DNA from: Stichopus chloronotus
Lineage: Eukaryota; Echinodermata; Holothuroidea; Aspidochirotida; Stichopodidae
DNA: 64,000 nt
NCBI GenBank assembly: GCA_021234535.1
Contig: CM037849.1
Span: 13,187,526-13,251,525 of the forward strand
Direction: 5' to 3'
Part shown: positions 47,701 through 51,600 of the stretch, one piece after another
How positions within the stretch are numbered: the stretch's first letter is position 1
Layout of the letters: every line of letters begins with the position of its first letter
The notes under the pieces: generated by a model
Databases searched by the model: none
The model's input: the letters and a program-made list of their open reading frames with translations, nothing else
Told to the model about the DNA's origin: nothing
Program-made: the position numbers and the translations under genes

Positions 47701-47709
47701 GCCAACTAA
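30..47709 (+). CDS. LAMA: Laminin subunit alpha, 3' portion (38 coding exons, 5' end outside window)
   Basis: Laminin alpha chains form the long arm of the secreted laminin heterotrimer and bind integrins, dystroglycan and heparan sulfate through their C-terminal LG modules in basement membranes. In this partial protein of about 1,821 residues, residues 1-277 are cysteine-rich LE modules, about 278-866 form the Ala/Leu/Glu/Lys-rich coiled coil, and about 867-1821 are five LG modules with the usual WH, GG-L and GCI/GCM motifs. An alpha chain is indicated because only alpha chains carry C-terminal LG modules. All introns are GT-AG and all exon phases agree except at exon 7, where one extra nucleotide breaks the frame. 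The conserved LCDGEWH segment of LG5 and the stop shortly after the last cysteine mark the true C terminus. I cannot assign the chain to the alpha1/2 or alpha3/5 class, and the N-terminal LN domain is off the left edge. Exons are listed separately. Confidence 0.96.
953..1036 (+). CDS. LAMA: Laminin alpha exon 2 (LE module)
   Basis: The acceptor is TTTTTCACAG and the donor GTGAGT. It encodes [12 protein letters not shown], then [14 protein letters not shown], the second half of an LE module. Phase 2 in and out. Confidence 0.9.
1773..1987 (+). CDS. LAMA: Laminin alpha exon 3 (LE modules)
   Basis: This exon completes the CERC motif of the previous exon and continues with [23 protein letters not shown] and [12 protein letters not shown]. 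It spans the end of one LE module and most of the next. Acceptor CTTCACAG, donor GTATGA. Confidence 0.95.
2428..2528 (+). CDS. LAMA: Laminin alpha exon 4 (LE module)
   Basis: It encodes [20 protein letters not shown], then GERCDQCA, which is a canonical LE N-terminal half. Acceptor CATATTAG, donor GTGAGT; it ends in phase 0. Confidence 0.94.
3422..3602 (+). CDS. LAMA: Laminin alpha exon 5 (LE modules)
   Basis: It encodes [22 protein letters not shown] and [14 protein letters not shown], one complete LE module plus flanks. Acceptor CCTTTTCAG, donor GTAAGT; it ends in phase 1. Confidence 0.95.
3628..3986 (+). mobile_element. MITE-like repeat, copy 1 (intron 5)
   Basis: About 360 bp bounded by TTAAGGGAAAC and GTTTCCCTTTAA in inverse orientation, and similar along its whole length to repeats at 15432 and 26780. 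Non-coding; a target site duplication could not be fixed. Confidence 0.6.
4519..5149 (+). mobile_element. MITE-like element with about 22-bp terminal inverted repeats (intron 5)
   Basis: The left end CTTAAAGGGGCAATCAGGG and the right end CCCTGACTTTCCCTTTAAG are inverted copies with a few mismatches and share the CTTAAAGGG core with the smaller family. The 631-bp interior is non-coding and unique in this window. Confidence 0.55.
5212..5340 (+). CDS. LAMA: Laminin alpha exon 6 (last LE module)
   Basis: It encodes [18 protein letters not shown], then [11 protein letters not shown] and GCL, the final LE module before the coiled coil. Symmetric phase 1-1. Acceptor ATTCATAG, donor GTAAGT. Confidence 0.94.
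6274..6426 (+). CDS. LAMA: Laminin alpha exon 7 (start of coiled coil; contains +1 frame inconsistency)
   Basis: The 5' part reads [18 protein letters not shown], the conserved cysteine pair that precedes the coiled coil. The 3' part reads [15 protein letters not shown] only in a frame shifted by one base. The two frames fit exons 6 and 8 respectively, so there is one surplus nucleotide (or a net loss of two) between about 6355 and 6395. Read literally, the upstream frame meets a TGA soon after the junction with exon 8. An assembly or sequencing indel is the simplest explanation; a broken allele is possible. Confidence 0.88.
7129..7239 (+). CDS. LAMA: Laminin alpha exon 8 (coiled coil)
   Basis: Thirty-seven codons, phase 0-0, reading [17 protein letters not shown] and then [16 protein letters not shown], a heptad-like pattern. 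Acceptor GTCTCCAG, donor GTGAGA. Confidence 0.93.
7240..8415. other. Laminin intron 8, unique 5' part
   Basis: AT-rich intronic sequence between exon 8 and the first Helentron-like copy. No exon-like frame fits phase 0-0 here. Confidence 0.6.
8416..9073 (+). mobile_element. Helentron-like non-autonomous element, copy A (internally deleted)
   Basis: It starts TGATTCCTTGC, has a GT-rich microsatellite soon after the 5' end, and closes with GCAAGGAATCA (exact inverse complement of the 5' end), then the hairpin AAAGCCTTTTGGCTTT and CTGG. Asymmetric terminal inverted repeats, a subterminal 3' hairpin, a CTRR-type end and flanking T/T match Helentron-associated elements (HINE/DINE-1 type). Compared with copy B it lacks about 0.9 kb of interior. 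A gag-like stretch at 8614-8800 begins [19 protein letters not shown]. Confidence 0.65.
9075..10625 (+). mobile_element. Helentron-like non-autonomous element, copy B (fullest copy)
   Basis: It begins one T after copy A in head-to-tail tandem and has the same 11-bp inverted ends, GT microsatellite (9117-9158), 3' hairpin and CTGG. It contains the longest interior, including the gag-like region, and shares about 1 kb with copy C. Confidence 0.65.
9986..10427 (+). pseudogene. BEL/Pao-type gag fragment (DUF1759-like), frameshifted
   Basis: The first part is a helical segment ([32 protein letters not shown]) like the region before DUF1759 in BEL/Pao gag. After a frame change the second part reads [19 protein letters not shown] and [15 protein letters not shown], the hallmark of DUF1759. 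No protease, reverse transcriptase or LTR is present, so it is a truncated relic carried within the repeat. Confidence 0.65.
10626..10998. other. Laminin intron 8, 3' part
   Basis: AT-rich intron between copy B and exon 9; nothing recognised. Confidence 0.6.
10999..11110 (+). CDS. LAMA: Laminin alpha exon 9 (coiled coil)
   Basis: Phase 0 in, phase 1 out. It encodes [19 protein letters not shown] and [12 protein letters not shown]. It lies after the 3.8-kb intron that holds the tandem Helentron-like elements. Acceptor TTTCGTCAG, donor GTAATT. Confidence 0.93.
12023..12175 (+). CDS. LAMA: Laminin alpha exon 10 (coiled coil)
   Basis: Symmetric phase 1-1. It encodes [20 protein letters not shown], then a His/Asp/Glu-rich segment. 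Acceptor TTTGATGACAG, donor GTAAGA. Confidence 0.93.
12801..12988 (+). CDS. LAMA: Laminin alpha exon 11 (coiled coil)
   Basis: It encodes [19 protein letters not shown] and [18 protein letters not shown], with two N-glycosylation sequons. Acceptor TGTTTGGCAG, donor GTAAGA; it ends in phase 0. Confidence 0.94.
12989..13838. repeat. Laminin intron 11 with degenerate AGT/AGC/AAT trinucleotide tract
   Basis: From about 13380 to 13700 the sequence is an interrupted (AGN)n tract dominated by AGT, AGC and AAT. Open frames across it (Ser/Asn-rich forward, Leu/Thr-rich reverse) are by-products of the 3-bp period. Confidence 0.85.
13839..13955 (+). CDS. LAMA: Laminin alpha exon 12 (coiled coil)
   Basis: Thirty-nine codons, phase 0-0: [19 protein letters not shown], then [20 protein letters not shown]. 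Acceptor CGCTCTAG, donor GTATGT. Confidence 0.93.
14399..14556 (+). CDS. LAMA: Laminin alpha exon 13 (coiled coil)
   Basis: It encodes [20 protein letters not shown] and later [13 protein letters not shown]. Phase 0 in, phase 2 out. Acceptor GCACCTCAG, donor GTGAGT. Confidence 0.94.
15168..15306 (+). CDS. LAMA: Laminin alpha exon 14 (coiled coil)
   Basis: It encodes [20 protein letters not shown] and [18 protein letters not shown], typical of laminin domain I. Acceptor CCCTCTCAG, donor GTAATT; it ends in phase 0. Confidence 0.94.
15432..15790 (+). mobile_element. MITE-like repeat, copy 2 (intron 14)
   Basis: Full-length relative of copy 1 ending TTTCCCTTTAAAG. It abuts another element-like stretch that starts with the palindrome CCCTTTAAAGGG. 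Confidence 0.6.
15783..16176 (+). mobile_element. Possible second MITE-like element next to copy 2
   Basis: It begins CTTTAAAGGGATTGGGC and ends CTCTCTTTAAG, weakly inverse. It includes GTGATGTCAC. No second copy in the window. Confidence 0.3.
16526..16616 (+). CDS. LAMA: Laminin alpha exon 15 (coiled coil)
   Basis: It encodes [19 protein letters not shown] and then [10 protein letters not shown]. Phase 0 in, phase 1 out. Acceptor CCCATCAAG, donor GTATGG. Confidence 0.92.
17205..17321 (+). CDS. LAMA: Laminin alpha exon 16 (coiled coil)
   Basis: Symmetric phase 1-1. It encodes [20 protein letters not shown] and [19 protein letters not shown]. Acceptor CTGTTTCAG, donor GTATGC. Confidence 0.93.
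17804..17887 (+). CDS. LAMA: Laminin alpha exon 17: EGF-like four-cysteine cassette inside the coiled coil
   Basis: Twenty-eight codons in symmetric phase 1-1 carry four cysteines spaced C-x4-C-x6-C-x8-C and end [12 protein letters not shown], the signature C-terminal half of an EGF-like module. It sits between two coiled-coil exons and is not part of the alpha-chain coiled coil as I know it. Omitting it joins exon 16 to exon 18 in frame, so it may be alternatively spliced. The acceptor (TAACTCACAG) has a weak pyrimidine tract; the donor is a strong GTAAGA. Confidence 0.78.
18943..19131 (+). CDS. LAMA: Laminin alpha exon 18 (coiled coil)
   Basis: Symmetric phase 1-1. It encodes [19 protein letters not shown], then [17 protein letters not shown] and [13 protein letters not shown]. 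Acceptor CTCTCTCCAG, donor GTGCGT. Confidence 0.94.
19551..19705 (+). CDS. LAMA: Laminin alpha exon 19 (end of coiled coil)
   Basis: It encodes [19 protein letters not shown] and [20 protein letters not shown], the last coiled-coil segment before LG1. Acceptor CCTTCCCAG, donor GTGAGT; it ends in phase 0. Confidence 0.94.
19706..21315. repeat. Laminin intron 19 with 94-bp duplication and GC-rich degenerate tandem repeat
   Basis: A 94-bp unit beginning TCTTTGTCCCATGTTCCT is present twice in tandem (19804-19991). At 20252-20400 about five degenerate 28-bp units starting GTCACCA form a GC-rich patch. A 13-bp hairpin lies at 20767-20799. Confidence 0.6.
21316..21471 (+). CDS. LAMA: Laminin alpha exon 20 (LG1 start)
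   Basis: Phase 0-0, 52 codons. It begins [18 protein letters not shown] and contains SISMYFQT and NSLLFYGA, the first LG beta strands. Acceptor CTCAATCAG, donor GTAAGT. Confidence 0.95.
21655..22240. repeat. Diverged tandem duplication of about 300 bp (intron 20)
   Basis: Two copies (about 21655-21955 and 21960-22240) share GGGTACC, ACCCGATTCCT, AAGTGAAAAA-GACACAACCA and AGTAAGATCCCTCT in the same order. They lie directly upstream of the 69-bp array. Confidence 0.6.
22258..23760. repeat. 69-bp satellite array with a 276-bp higher-order repeat (intron 20)
   Basis: At least 14 units are exactly 69 bp from 22258 to about 23210, then come partly decayed units to about 23760, around 21 in all. 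Each unit runs TGCTATG(C/T)CATG...GAGCCTGCTGATAATCCCCAG. Variants at four positions repeat in blocks of four units. Because 69 is divisible by 3, minus-strand frames stay open with a 23-residue period. Confidence 0.92.
23859..23989 (+). CDS. LAMA: Laminin alpha exon 21 (LG1)
   Basis: It encodes [20 protein letters not shown], then [13 protein letters not shown], the LG DG-WH motif. It follows the 69-bp satellite intron. Acceptor CTCTTCCAG, donor GTGAGA; phase 2 out. Confidence 0.96.
24282..24426 (+). CDS. LAMA: Laminin alpha exon 22 (LG1)
   Basis: It encodes [14 protein letters not shown] and [13 protein letters not shown], with the LG GG-L turn. Acceptor ATCCCACAG, donor GTAAGT. Confidence 0.95.
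25527..25648 (+). CDS. LAMA: Laminin alpha exon 23 (LG1 C-terminal part, without the usual cysteines)
   Basis: It encodes [20 protein letters not shown] and [11 protein letters not shown]. The canonical motif is F-x-GC-[IM], but here the cysteine is glycine, and the second cysteine near the module end is also missing. Acceptor TTCATTGCAG, donor GTACGT. Confidence 0.94.
26347..26521 (+). CDS. LAMA: Laminin alpha exon 24 (LG1/LG2 boundary)
   Basis: It encodes [28 protein letters not shown], then [19 protein letters not shown], the start of LG2. Acceptor TGTCTTCCAG, donor GTAAGT. The longest laminin intron in the window (4.9 kb) follows. Confidence 0.95.
26580..26669 (+). mobile_element. MITE-like repeat, right-end fragment
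   Basis: Resembles only the right end of the family (AAGCCATTGTTCACAAATAT through TTTCCCTTTAA), about 110 bp upstream of copy 3. Confidence 0.45.
26780..27110 (+). mobile_element. MITE-like repeat, copy 3 (intron 24)
   Basis: Bounded by perfect 13-bp inverted repeats CTTAAAGGGAAAT and ATTTCCCTTTAAG. The interior aligns with copies 1 and 2. Confidence 0.7.
27111..31466. other. Rest of laminin intron 24, no gene recognised
   Basis: AT-rich intron with short open frames that lack motifs. A stretch at about 30410-30540 (GTCATGGAAAA..GTCCTGGGAAAGTCCTGGAAG) looks like a dispersed CCTGGAAA-type repeat. A run of A lies at 31117-31128. Confidence 0.6.
31467..31636 (+). CDS. LAMA: Laminin alpha exon 25 (LG2)
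   Basis: It encodes [20 protein letters not shown], then [14 protein letters not shown]. Acceptor CTCCAAAAG, donor GTTAGT; phase 2 out. Confidence 0.93.
32018..32813 (+). repeat. Long (GAT)n trinucleotide tract in laminin intron 25
   Basis: About 800 bp of GATGATGAT with interspersed GAA, GGT and GAC units and occasional ATCC breaks. The complementary strand reads as poly-His, poly-Ser or poly-Ile in three frames, including a 358-codon His-rich frame that is a repeat artefact. Confidence 0.95.
33016..33120 (+). CDS. LAMA: Laminin alpha exon 26 (LG2)
   Basis: It encodes [17 protein letters not shown], then [16 protein letters not shown], the GG-L turn of LG2. Symmetric phase 2-2. Acceptor CACTCTCAG, donor GTGAGT. 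Confidence 0.94.
33849..33958. repeat. 37-bp tandem repeat, three copies (intron 26)
   Basis: Three units start TGACCTCTCTGGTATATACT at 33849, 33886 and 33923, each exactly 37 bp long. Confidence 0.9.
34214..34331 (+). CDS. LAMA: Laminin alpha exon 27 (LG2 end)
   Basis: It encodes [19 protein letters not shown], then GIFPNCIAQ, the LG2 cysteine pair. Acceptor TTCAACCAAG, donor GTAGGC; it ends in phase 0. Confidence 0.95.
34839..34985 (+). CDS. LAMA: Laminin alpha exon 28 (LG3 start)
   Basis: Phase 0-0, 49 codons: [19 protein letters not shown], then [20 protein letters not shown]. Acceptor TTCGCACAG, donor GTAAGT. Confidence 0.96.
36180..36331 (+). CDS. LAMA: Laminin alpha exon 29 (LG3)
   Basis: It encodes [19 protein letters not shown] and [16 protein letters not shown]. 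The acceptor is an uninterrupted run of 12 C before AG. The donor GTGGGT at 36332 was chosen because only phase 2 joins the VSLVVDD of the next exon. Confidence 0.9.
36488..36548. repeat. (TGTC)n microsatellite in intron 29
   Basis: An imperfect tetranucleotide tract of CTGT/TGTC units between exons 29 and 30. Confidence 0.9.
36756..36938 (+). CDS. LAMA: Laminin alpha exon 30 (LG3)
   Basis: It encodes [25 protein letters not shown] and [13 protein letters not shown], the core and first cysteine of LG3. Symmetric phase 2-2. Acceptor GTCCCACAG, donor GTGAGT. Confidence 0.96.
36965..37530. repeat. Degenerate tandem repeat rich in AGGTCA half-sites (intron 30)
   Basis: Units of roughly 130-200 bp contain GAGGTCAAAGGTCATGTGAGGTCA-like cores, followed by TTTGAAAAC and TTGCTGGAACTTCA. 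AGGTCA occurs many times in one orientation; 37107-37119 is AGGTCA-A-AGGTCA. Confidence 0.7.
37531..38289. other. Rest of laminin intron 30
   Basis: AT-rich intron sequence; the single 132-codon open frame (37580-37978) has no recognisable motif. Confidence 0.55.
38290..38556 (+). CDS. LAMA: Laminin alpha exon 31 (LG3 end, LG3-LG4 linker, LG4 start)
   Basis: The largest exon seen (267 bp, phase 2-2). It completes LG3 (NYNICPD), then reads a Pro/Thr-rich linker ([15 protein letters not shown]), a cysteine (EECKLGL) and the first LG4 strand. No dibasic furin-type site is obvious in the linker. Confidence 0.94.
38908..39097 (+). CDS. LAMA: Laminin alpha exon 32 (LG4)
   Basis: It encodes [38 protein letters not shown] and NDNQWHQ. 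Acceptor TGTCCCCAG, donor GTGAGA; it ends in phase 0. Confidence 0.95.
39582..39737 (+). CDS. LAMA: Laminin alpha exon 33 (LG4)
   Basis: It encodes [20 protein letters not shown] and [18 protein letters not shown]. Phase 0-0. Acceptor GACGTCAG, donor GTGAGG. Confidence 0.95.
40413..40563 (+). CDS. LAMA: Laminin alpha exon 34 (LG4 end, LG5 start)
   Basis: It encodes [18 protein letters not shown] and EVAQCRG (LG4 cysteine pair), then [13 protein letters not shown], which starts LG5. Acceptor TTTTTGCAG, donor GTGAGG; phase 1 out. Confidence 0.95.
40564..42040. other. Laminin intron 34, nothing recognised
   Basis: AT-rich intron between the two halves of the LG4/LG5 region. Only homopolymers and short frames are visible. 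Confidence 0.6.
42041..42171 (+). CDS. LAMA: Laminin alpha exon 35 (LG5)
   Basis: It encodes [27 protein letters not shown] and [11 protein letters not shown]. Acceptor CAAATGCAG, donor GTAAGA; it ends in phase 0. Confidence 0.95.
42465..43155 (+). repeat. (ATC)n/(CAT)n-rich tract in laminin intron 35
   Basis: About 690 bp of interrupted ATC/CAT/CAC trinucleotides, the inverse complement of the GAT tract in intron 25. Open His/Ile/Ser-rich frames here follow from the 3-bp period. Confidence 0.92.
43336..43438 (+). CDS. LAMA: Laminin alpha exon 36 (LG5)
   Basis: It encodes [16 protein letters not shown], then [12 protein letters not shown]; the cysteine before DG-WH is typical of laminin alpha LG5. 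Acceptor CTTTCAAG, donor GTAAAT; phase 1 out. Confidence 0.96.
44327..45587 (+). mobile_element. Helentron-like non-autonomous element, copy C
   Basis: Same family and orientation as the copies in intron 8. It starts TGATTCCTTGCCGTAGGCAG with a GT tract and ends with the AAAGCC-TTTT-GGCTTT hairpin and CTGG. The right inverted repeat has one mismatch. It keeps the central 1 kb of copy B but has a deletion through the gag-like part. Confidence 0.65.
45873..45995 (+). CDS. LAMA: Laminin alpha exon 37 (LG5)
   Basis: Symmetric phase 1-1: [20 protein letters not shown], then [10 protein letters not shown]. Acceptor ACCCTGCAG, donor GTAAGT. It follows the intron with Helentron-like copy C. Confidence 0.96.
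45996..47566. other. Laminin intron 37, nothing recognised
   Basis: AT-rich intron with a G run at 46386-46397. No exon-like frame is required here, because exons 37 and 38 join in phase. Confidence 0.6.
47567..47709 (+). CDS. LAMA: Laminin alpha exon 38 (LG5 end and stop)
   Basis: It encodes [20 protein letters not shown], then [10 protein letters not shown] and TAA. This gives the final LG5 cysteine pair and the normal laminin alpha C terminus. Acceptor CATCCTCAG. Confidence 0.97.
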
Positions 47710-48606
47710 GCCCAGTCAGATCAGTCATGCCCGGCCCACCAAACCAAGAAAACTACTGATTCCTACCACTGACCCTTAAAGAGAGAGAAAAAGAGAGAAG
47801 AGAAAACTGCAGAACAAGCTGAAGGATTGTCCTTTCTGCAACGTACCATGCACACTAATTAATTTAACCTTTGAATATTTCACTAACACTGGAGAAAAGT
47901 TTTGAGCCCCTGTGATTTGAGAAAAATGCTTTTTGCTGTGGAGTGCAAAGCAATGCGAATCATTATTCGCAAGTAAAATTTGTTTCCCCTAAATGTGATT
48001 TATAGGTCCCTTTTTGTAGGTGTTGCTGTTTCTTCTGTGTCAAACCTTGCTGGTTAGGATGAATTTTGCCCTTTTTGTATAACTTATTTTAAAAACCACC
48101 CCTTCTAAGAAAAAAAATGGGTTGTCTCACACACTCTCATAGATTTATTTGTACTTTTCCACCTTGGGTACAGTTTTTATGCTACTCCTTCACAACCCTT
48201 CATAATTATTTCAGTTGACATATCTGGCTTTCATGCAATACATTGTGGCAAACCCATCCATCCTTGTTTGGTGTCGCTTTTTGTTTTGGTGTCGCTTTTT
48301 TCGTAGTTTCTTGTCACCACCACCAGTCCACGTTCAGTTAAGCTGCCACTTGAATGCGTCTCTAGAGGGTGTGCGCCGTCTTAACACCATGATACACGTG
48401 TACCTCACTACTGGTGTCTTTGATGGGCTCATTTCTCTCCAAAGATAGGATAATCCCTTCAATAATACTTTGTTTATCTACCCTTGATGTACGCAACAAT
48501 GTCAATCAAGTGACATGCAATCTTGGGACAAATGAAATTGACCAATTCCTGCATGAAGTCCCATGTTGATTCATTTTCCGTGCGTGTTTCGATGTGTAAA
48601 ATAAAC
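47710..48606 (+). other. LAMA: Laminin alpha 3' UTR (inferred) with candidate poly(A) signal
   Basis: The stretch after the TAA has no coding signature and is AT-rich. The first canonical AATAAA I find is at 48600-48605, so the UTR would be about 0.9 kb. Later alternative sites are not excluded. Confidence 0.5.
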
Positions 48607-51600
48607 TTTCTTTTGGTCCAGCTAAATTGATCACATTGCACATGATACACCATATGTGCACAATTCCTCTATGGAACTATGTATGGTCACACTCGGTTAA
48701 ACATGTCGTGGTTAAAGTTGAAAAAAGTTACGCCCACAAATTCTGACCCTTCTGAGGCTCCTTTTTTTAGTCGCTTGGATAGTCCATTATATTGTTAGCT
48801 ATCCAATCTCATTTTTCCCCTCCTGTGATCATGGCATTTTGTTTCAACTACTGTTCAGGAATACAGTTCACGTGGCATTCATTGTATCATTGTACCATAA
48901 TGCAGGACATGGACATCCTAGAAAAGTATTTAACTGTTTCCTCTAACCCCCCCCCCCACCACTCCCCAGTCGAGCATCAAGCTGTTGGGCGTAGTTCAAA
49001 CTTCGTTCTAGGGTTGCGCTGGGGTTTAGCCAATAGAGTTCACGGAATTCAAATTGATTGATTTATGAAAATCACTAATGGAATAAGCCAAGCAAGTTTC
49101 TACAAAGTAATCCTCTGGTAGCAGCTGTGAAGTCTTGTTTACTTCCAGTGAGAGGTAAAGTTTAAAGGAATTGCAACTTAGGCAGCTTCTAAAACAAATC
49201 TGTAACTCCATATTCAGGCTTTGAGTCTTGTCAAGGTAGTTGAAATAAAATGAAACAAAATTTTTCACCAGATAAAATTGCATCAAATAAAATTTGTCAC
49301 AAAGTGAAATTTTTCAGCAGGTTTTGTGACCTACAAATGGATGTGATCATTAAACCTTTGACTTTTTTAAGGGGAATACAGGTGGTGCTGTGAGGGCATG
49401 TTTATGGGTGTGTTGTAGAATGATGACTAACTTAAATTTGACATTTCTCAGGATGGCATTGCCATCCAGAGTAGATGGTCAATATCGTTCTTGTGTGGGG
49501 ATGAAAGAGGTCAGCAAAAGTCCCAGGTCTGGAAATTGTTAGATGCAATGTCTAAAGAAGTGGTGCCTTTGCTCCCTTTAGACCTATGACCTTTTTAATA
49601 CCAGAGGTGATCTTTCTACCTGCATGACAAAACAAAACATGTGAATTCATTGGCCAAAATTTGTCCACATTTGAACCACCTCAAGAAAGGGAGTCATTTC
49701 TATCAAGTGCCAACCGTTAGTTCCAGTGGCTACCCGTACGTCATCTTGGCTGCACAAGGGAATGGGTGGGAGAGGAAGGGAACTGCAGATAACCGAGCGG
49801 TTGGAGAGATGAACCATACAGGAACCAGAGAGAAGGGGGCGGCATGGCGTTGGGAGAAACCATAAACACCAGTGGGTGTTTACAGCAGACAAATCCATTT
49901 GTTATTTTCATTTTTGTGAAGTCTTGCCCAAAATTAACGTTTGATAAGAAAAGAGAAACGAAAAACGAGAAGCTGGAAGAGGCGAGGTGTACTAGTAATA
50001 TATCTTTAACTATATTCAACTTTGCAGAAATAAAGGTACACTGTTCATTTAACTCACAGCTCATCCACTTACTATCTGAAATTTTAAAACTGAATACAAA
50101 TCAAATTTTTTTTATTTGTTGTTGCTTAGCTTTTAACAATGAGGAGACGGTGACGAGGATACACACGAGGATCGATGTCGACATGAGAGGTCCACACTTG
50201 GCAATCTTTACTTCTACATGAGCAGCCATTCGTACTTCATTTTGTCATGATAGTTTTCTTATATTCAAAAATTACGCATTTGAAGTACATTTTGAGGACA
50301 TACACTAAGTCTTATGCATGCCTTGCTACCTGTGATCTCAACCCCACATTGGTTTACTCTTCATCCAAACTCTTTTAGACAGTGTAGCAAGTTTGCGTGC
50401 ATTAAAGGAGGATATAGGTAAGACTACGTATAGAGCTGTATGCAAAGACCTCAAGACAAAGCAGCCGTCACCATGGTGACCAAGTTGATTGCACAGTGCT
50501 GACATGCATGGATGCCTGCCAAGACCATTGCAAATGTCTGTCGGACTCACTTAATGAGGGAAGCTTTTTGAATGTAACATCTGCACACTTTCTATAAATT
50601 TAAAAACTATTAAATTTAAACTGATAATTCAATATGATCATCCTACCATAACTCTCTCCTTTTGGTTCATCGATCTGCCCTTGATGCCACTTGGCATTTA
50701 CCATCACACTTGTTGAGGAAAGTTCCAATATCCGAACCACCACCCCTCTTCTCTCCACTCTACCAAAGCGATTCATCTGTCCGCAGAATTCACAATGGAC
50801 AAAAAGATGTGTTTATGTGCCCTGATAGGCCTATCTATGAAAATACCGGCATGATCGTGGACCACTCCAACTGTGTCACTCGCCCATACGACATCTCGAT
50901 AGCACCTTTTTGTCTCCCCCCCCGCTATTGTGACGCTTCACGCACTCTGCTTCCCAAGCTTGTTCAAATTTGATGAAGCAAGCGTCACCTAATTTCACAG
51001 ACAGGCAGTGAAACGTGAGAGGCTTCCAGGATTTGCGCCTGGATGAGAGATTCAACCAAACATTATTGTCATTACAGATTGCCTCGACAACCATGGCTTG
51101 TAGCTCAGCCATCAAACTTTAATAAGGGAACACAAATAGCACCCAACGTTCTCGGTTCTTCCTCGACGTGGCAAACTATGCTGCCAGAGACGTGTCGATC
51201 GATTTCAAATTTTCTGTGACATTAACATCATGCTCTGCAACTGGCTACAGATTGACAGAACTAGGGCAGCCGTAAACAGTTTCTCTGTCTGCAATTCGAA
51301 AAGGAACTATTTCTAGGTCCTAACTCAAATTTCCAAATCTGTCTCGAAGTTACTGCAATGAGAAGAGAGGCTTAAGTCTACAAAATTGGCAGTAAAGCAT
51401 TATACAATACAGCAGTTTCCTCAGTACAATTTAACAATTGATGGTTTTGTGCATGAACAGTTTTTGGACTAAAGCTTGCTTAGAAGCAGACTACACTCTC
51501 CTGGAGCGTAAAAAGTAAGAGAGCATTTAAAGCCAAATCTGATATTTATTGTTTATTGATCTCACATGTTTTGTTATCTGACTTTCAAGGAGTAAATGTT

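Noticed and set aside
50662..50973. 103-codon plus-strand frame in the intergenic region
   Set aside because: No domain motif, low-complexity proline/serine stretches and no supporting exon structure.
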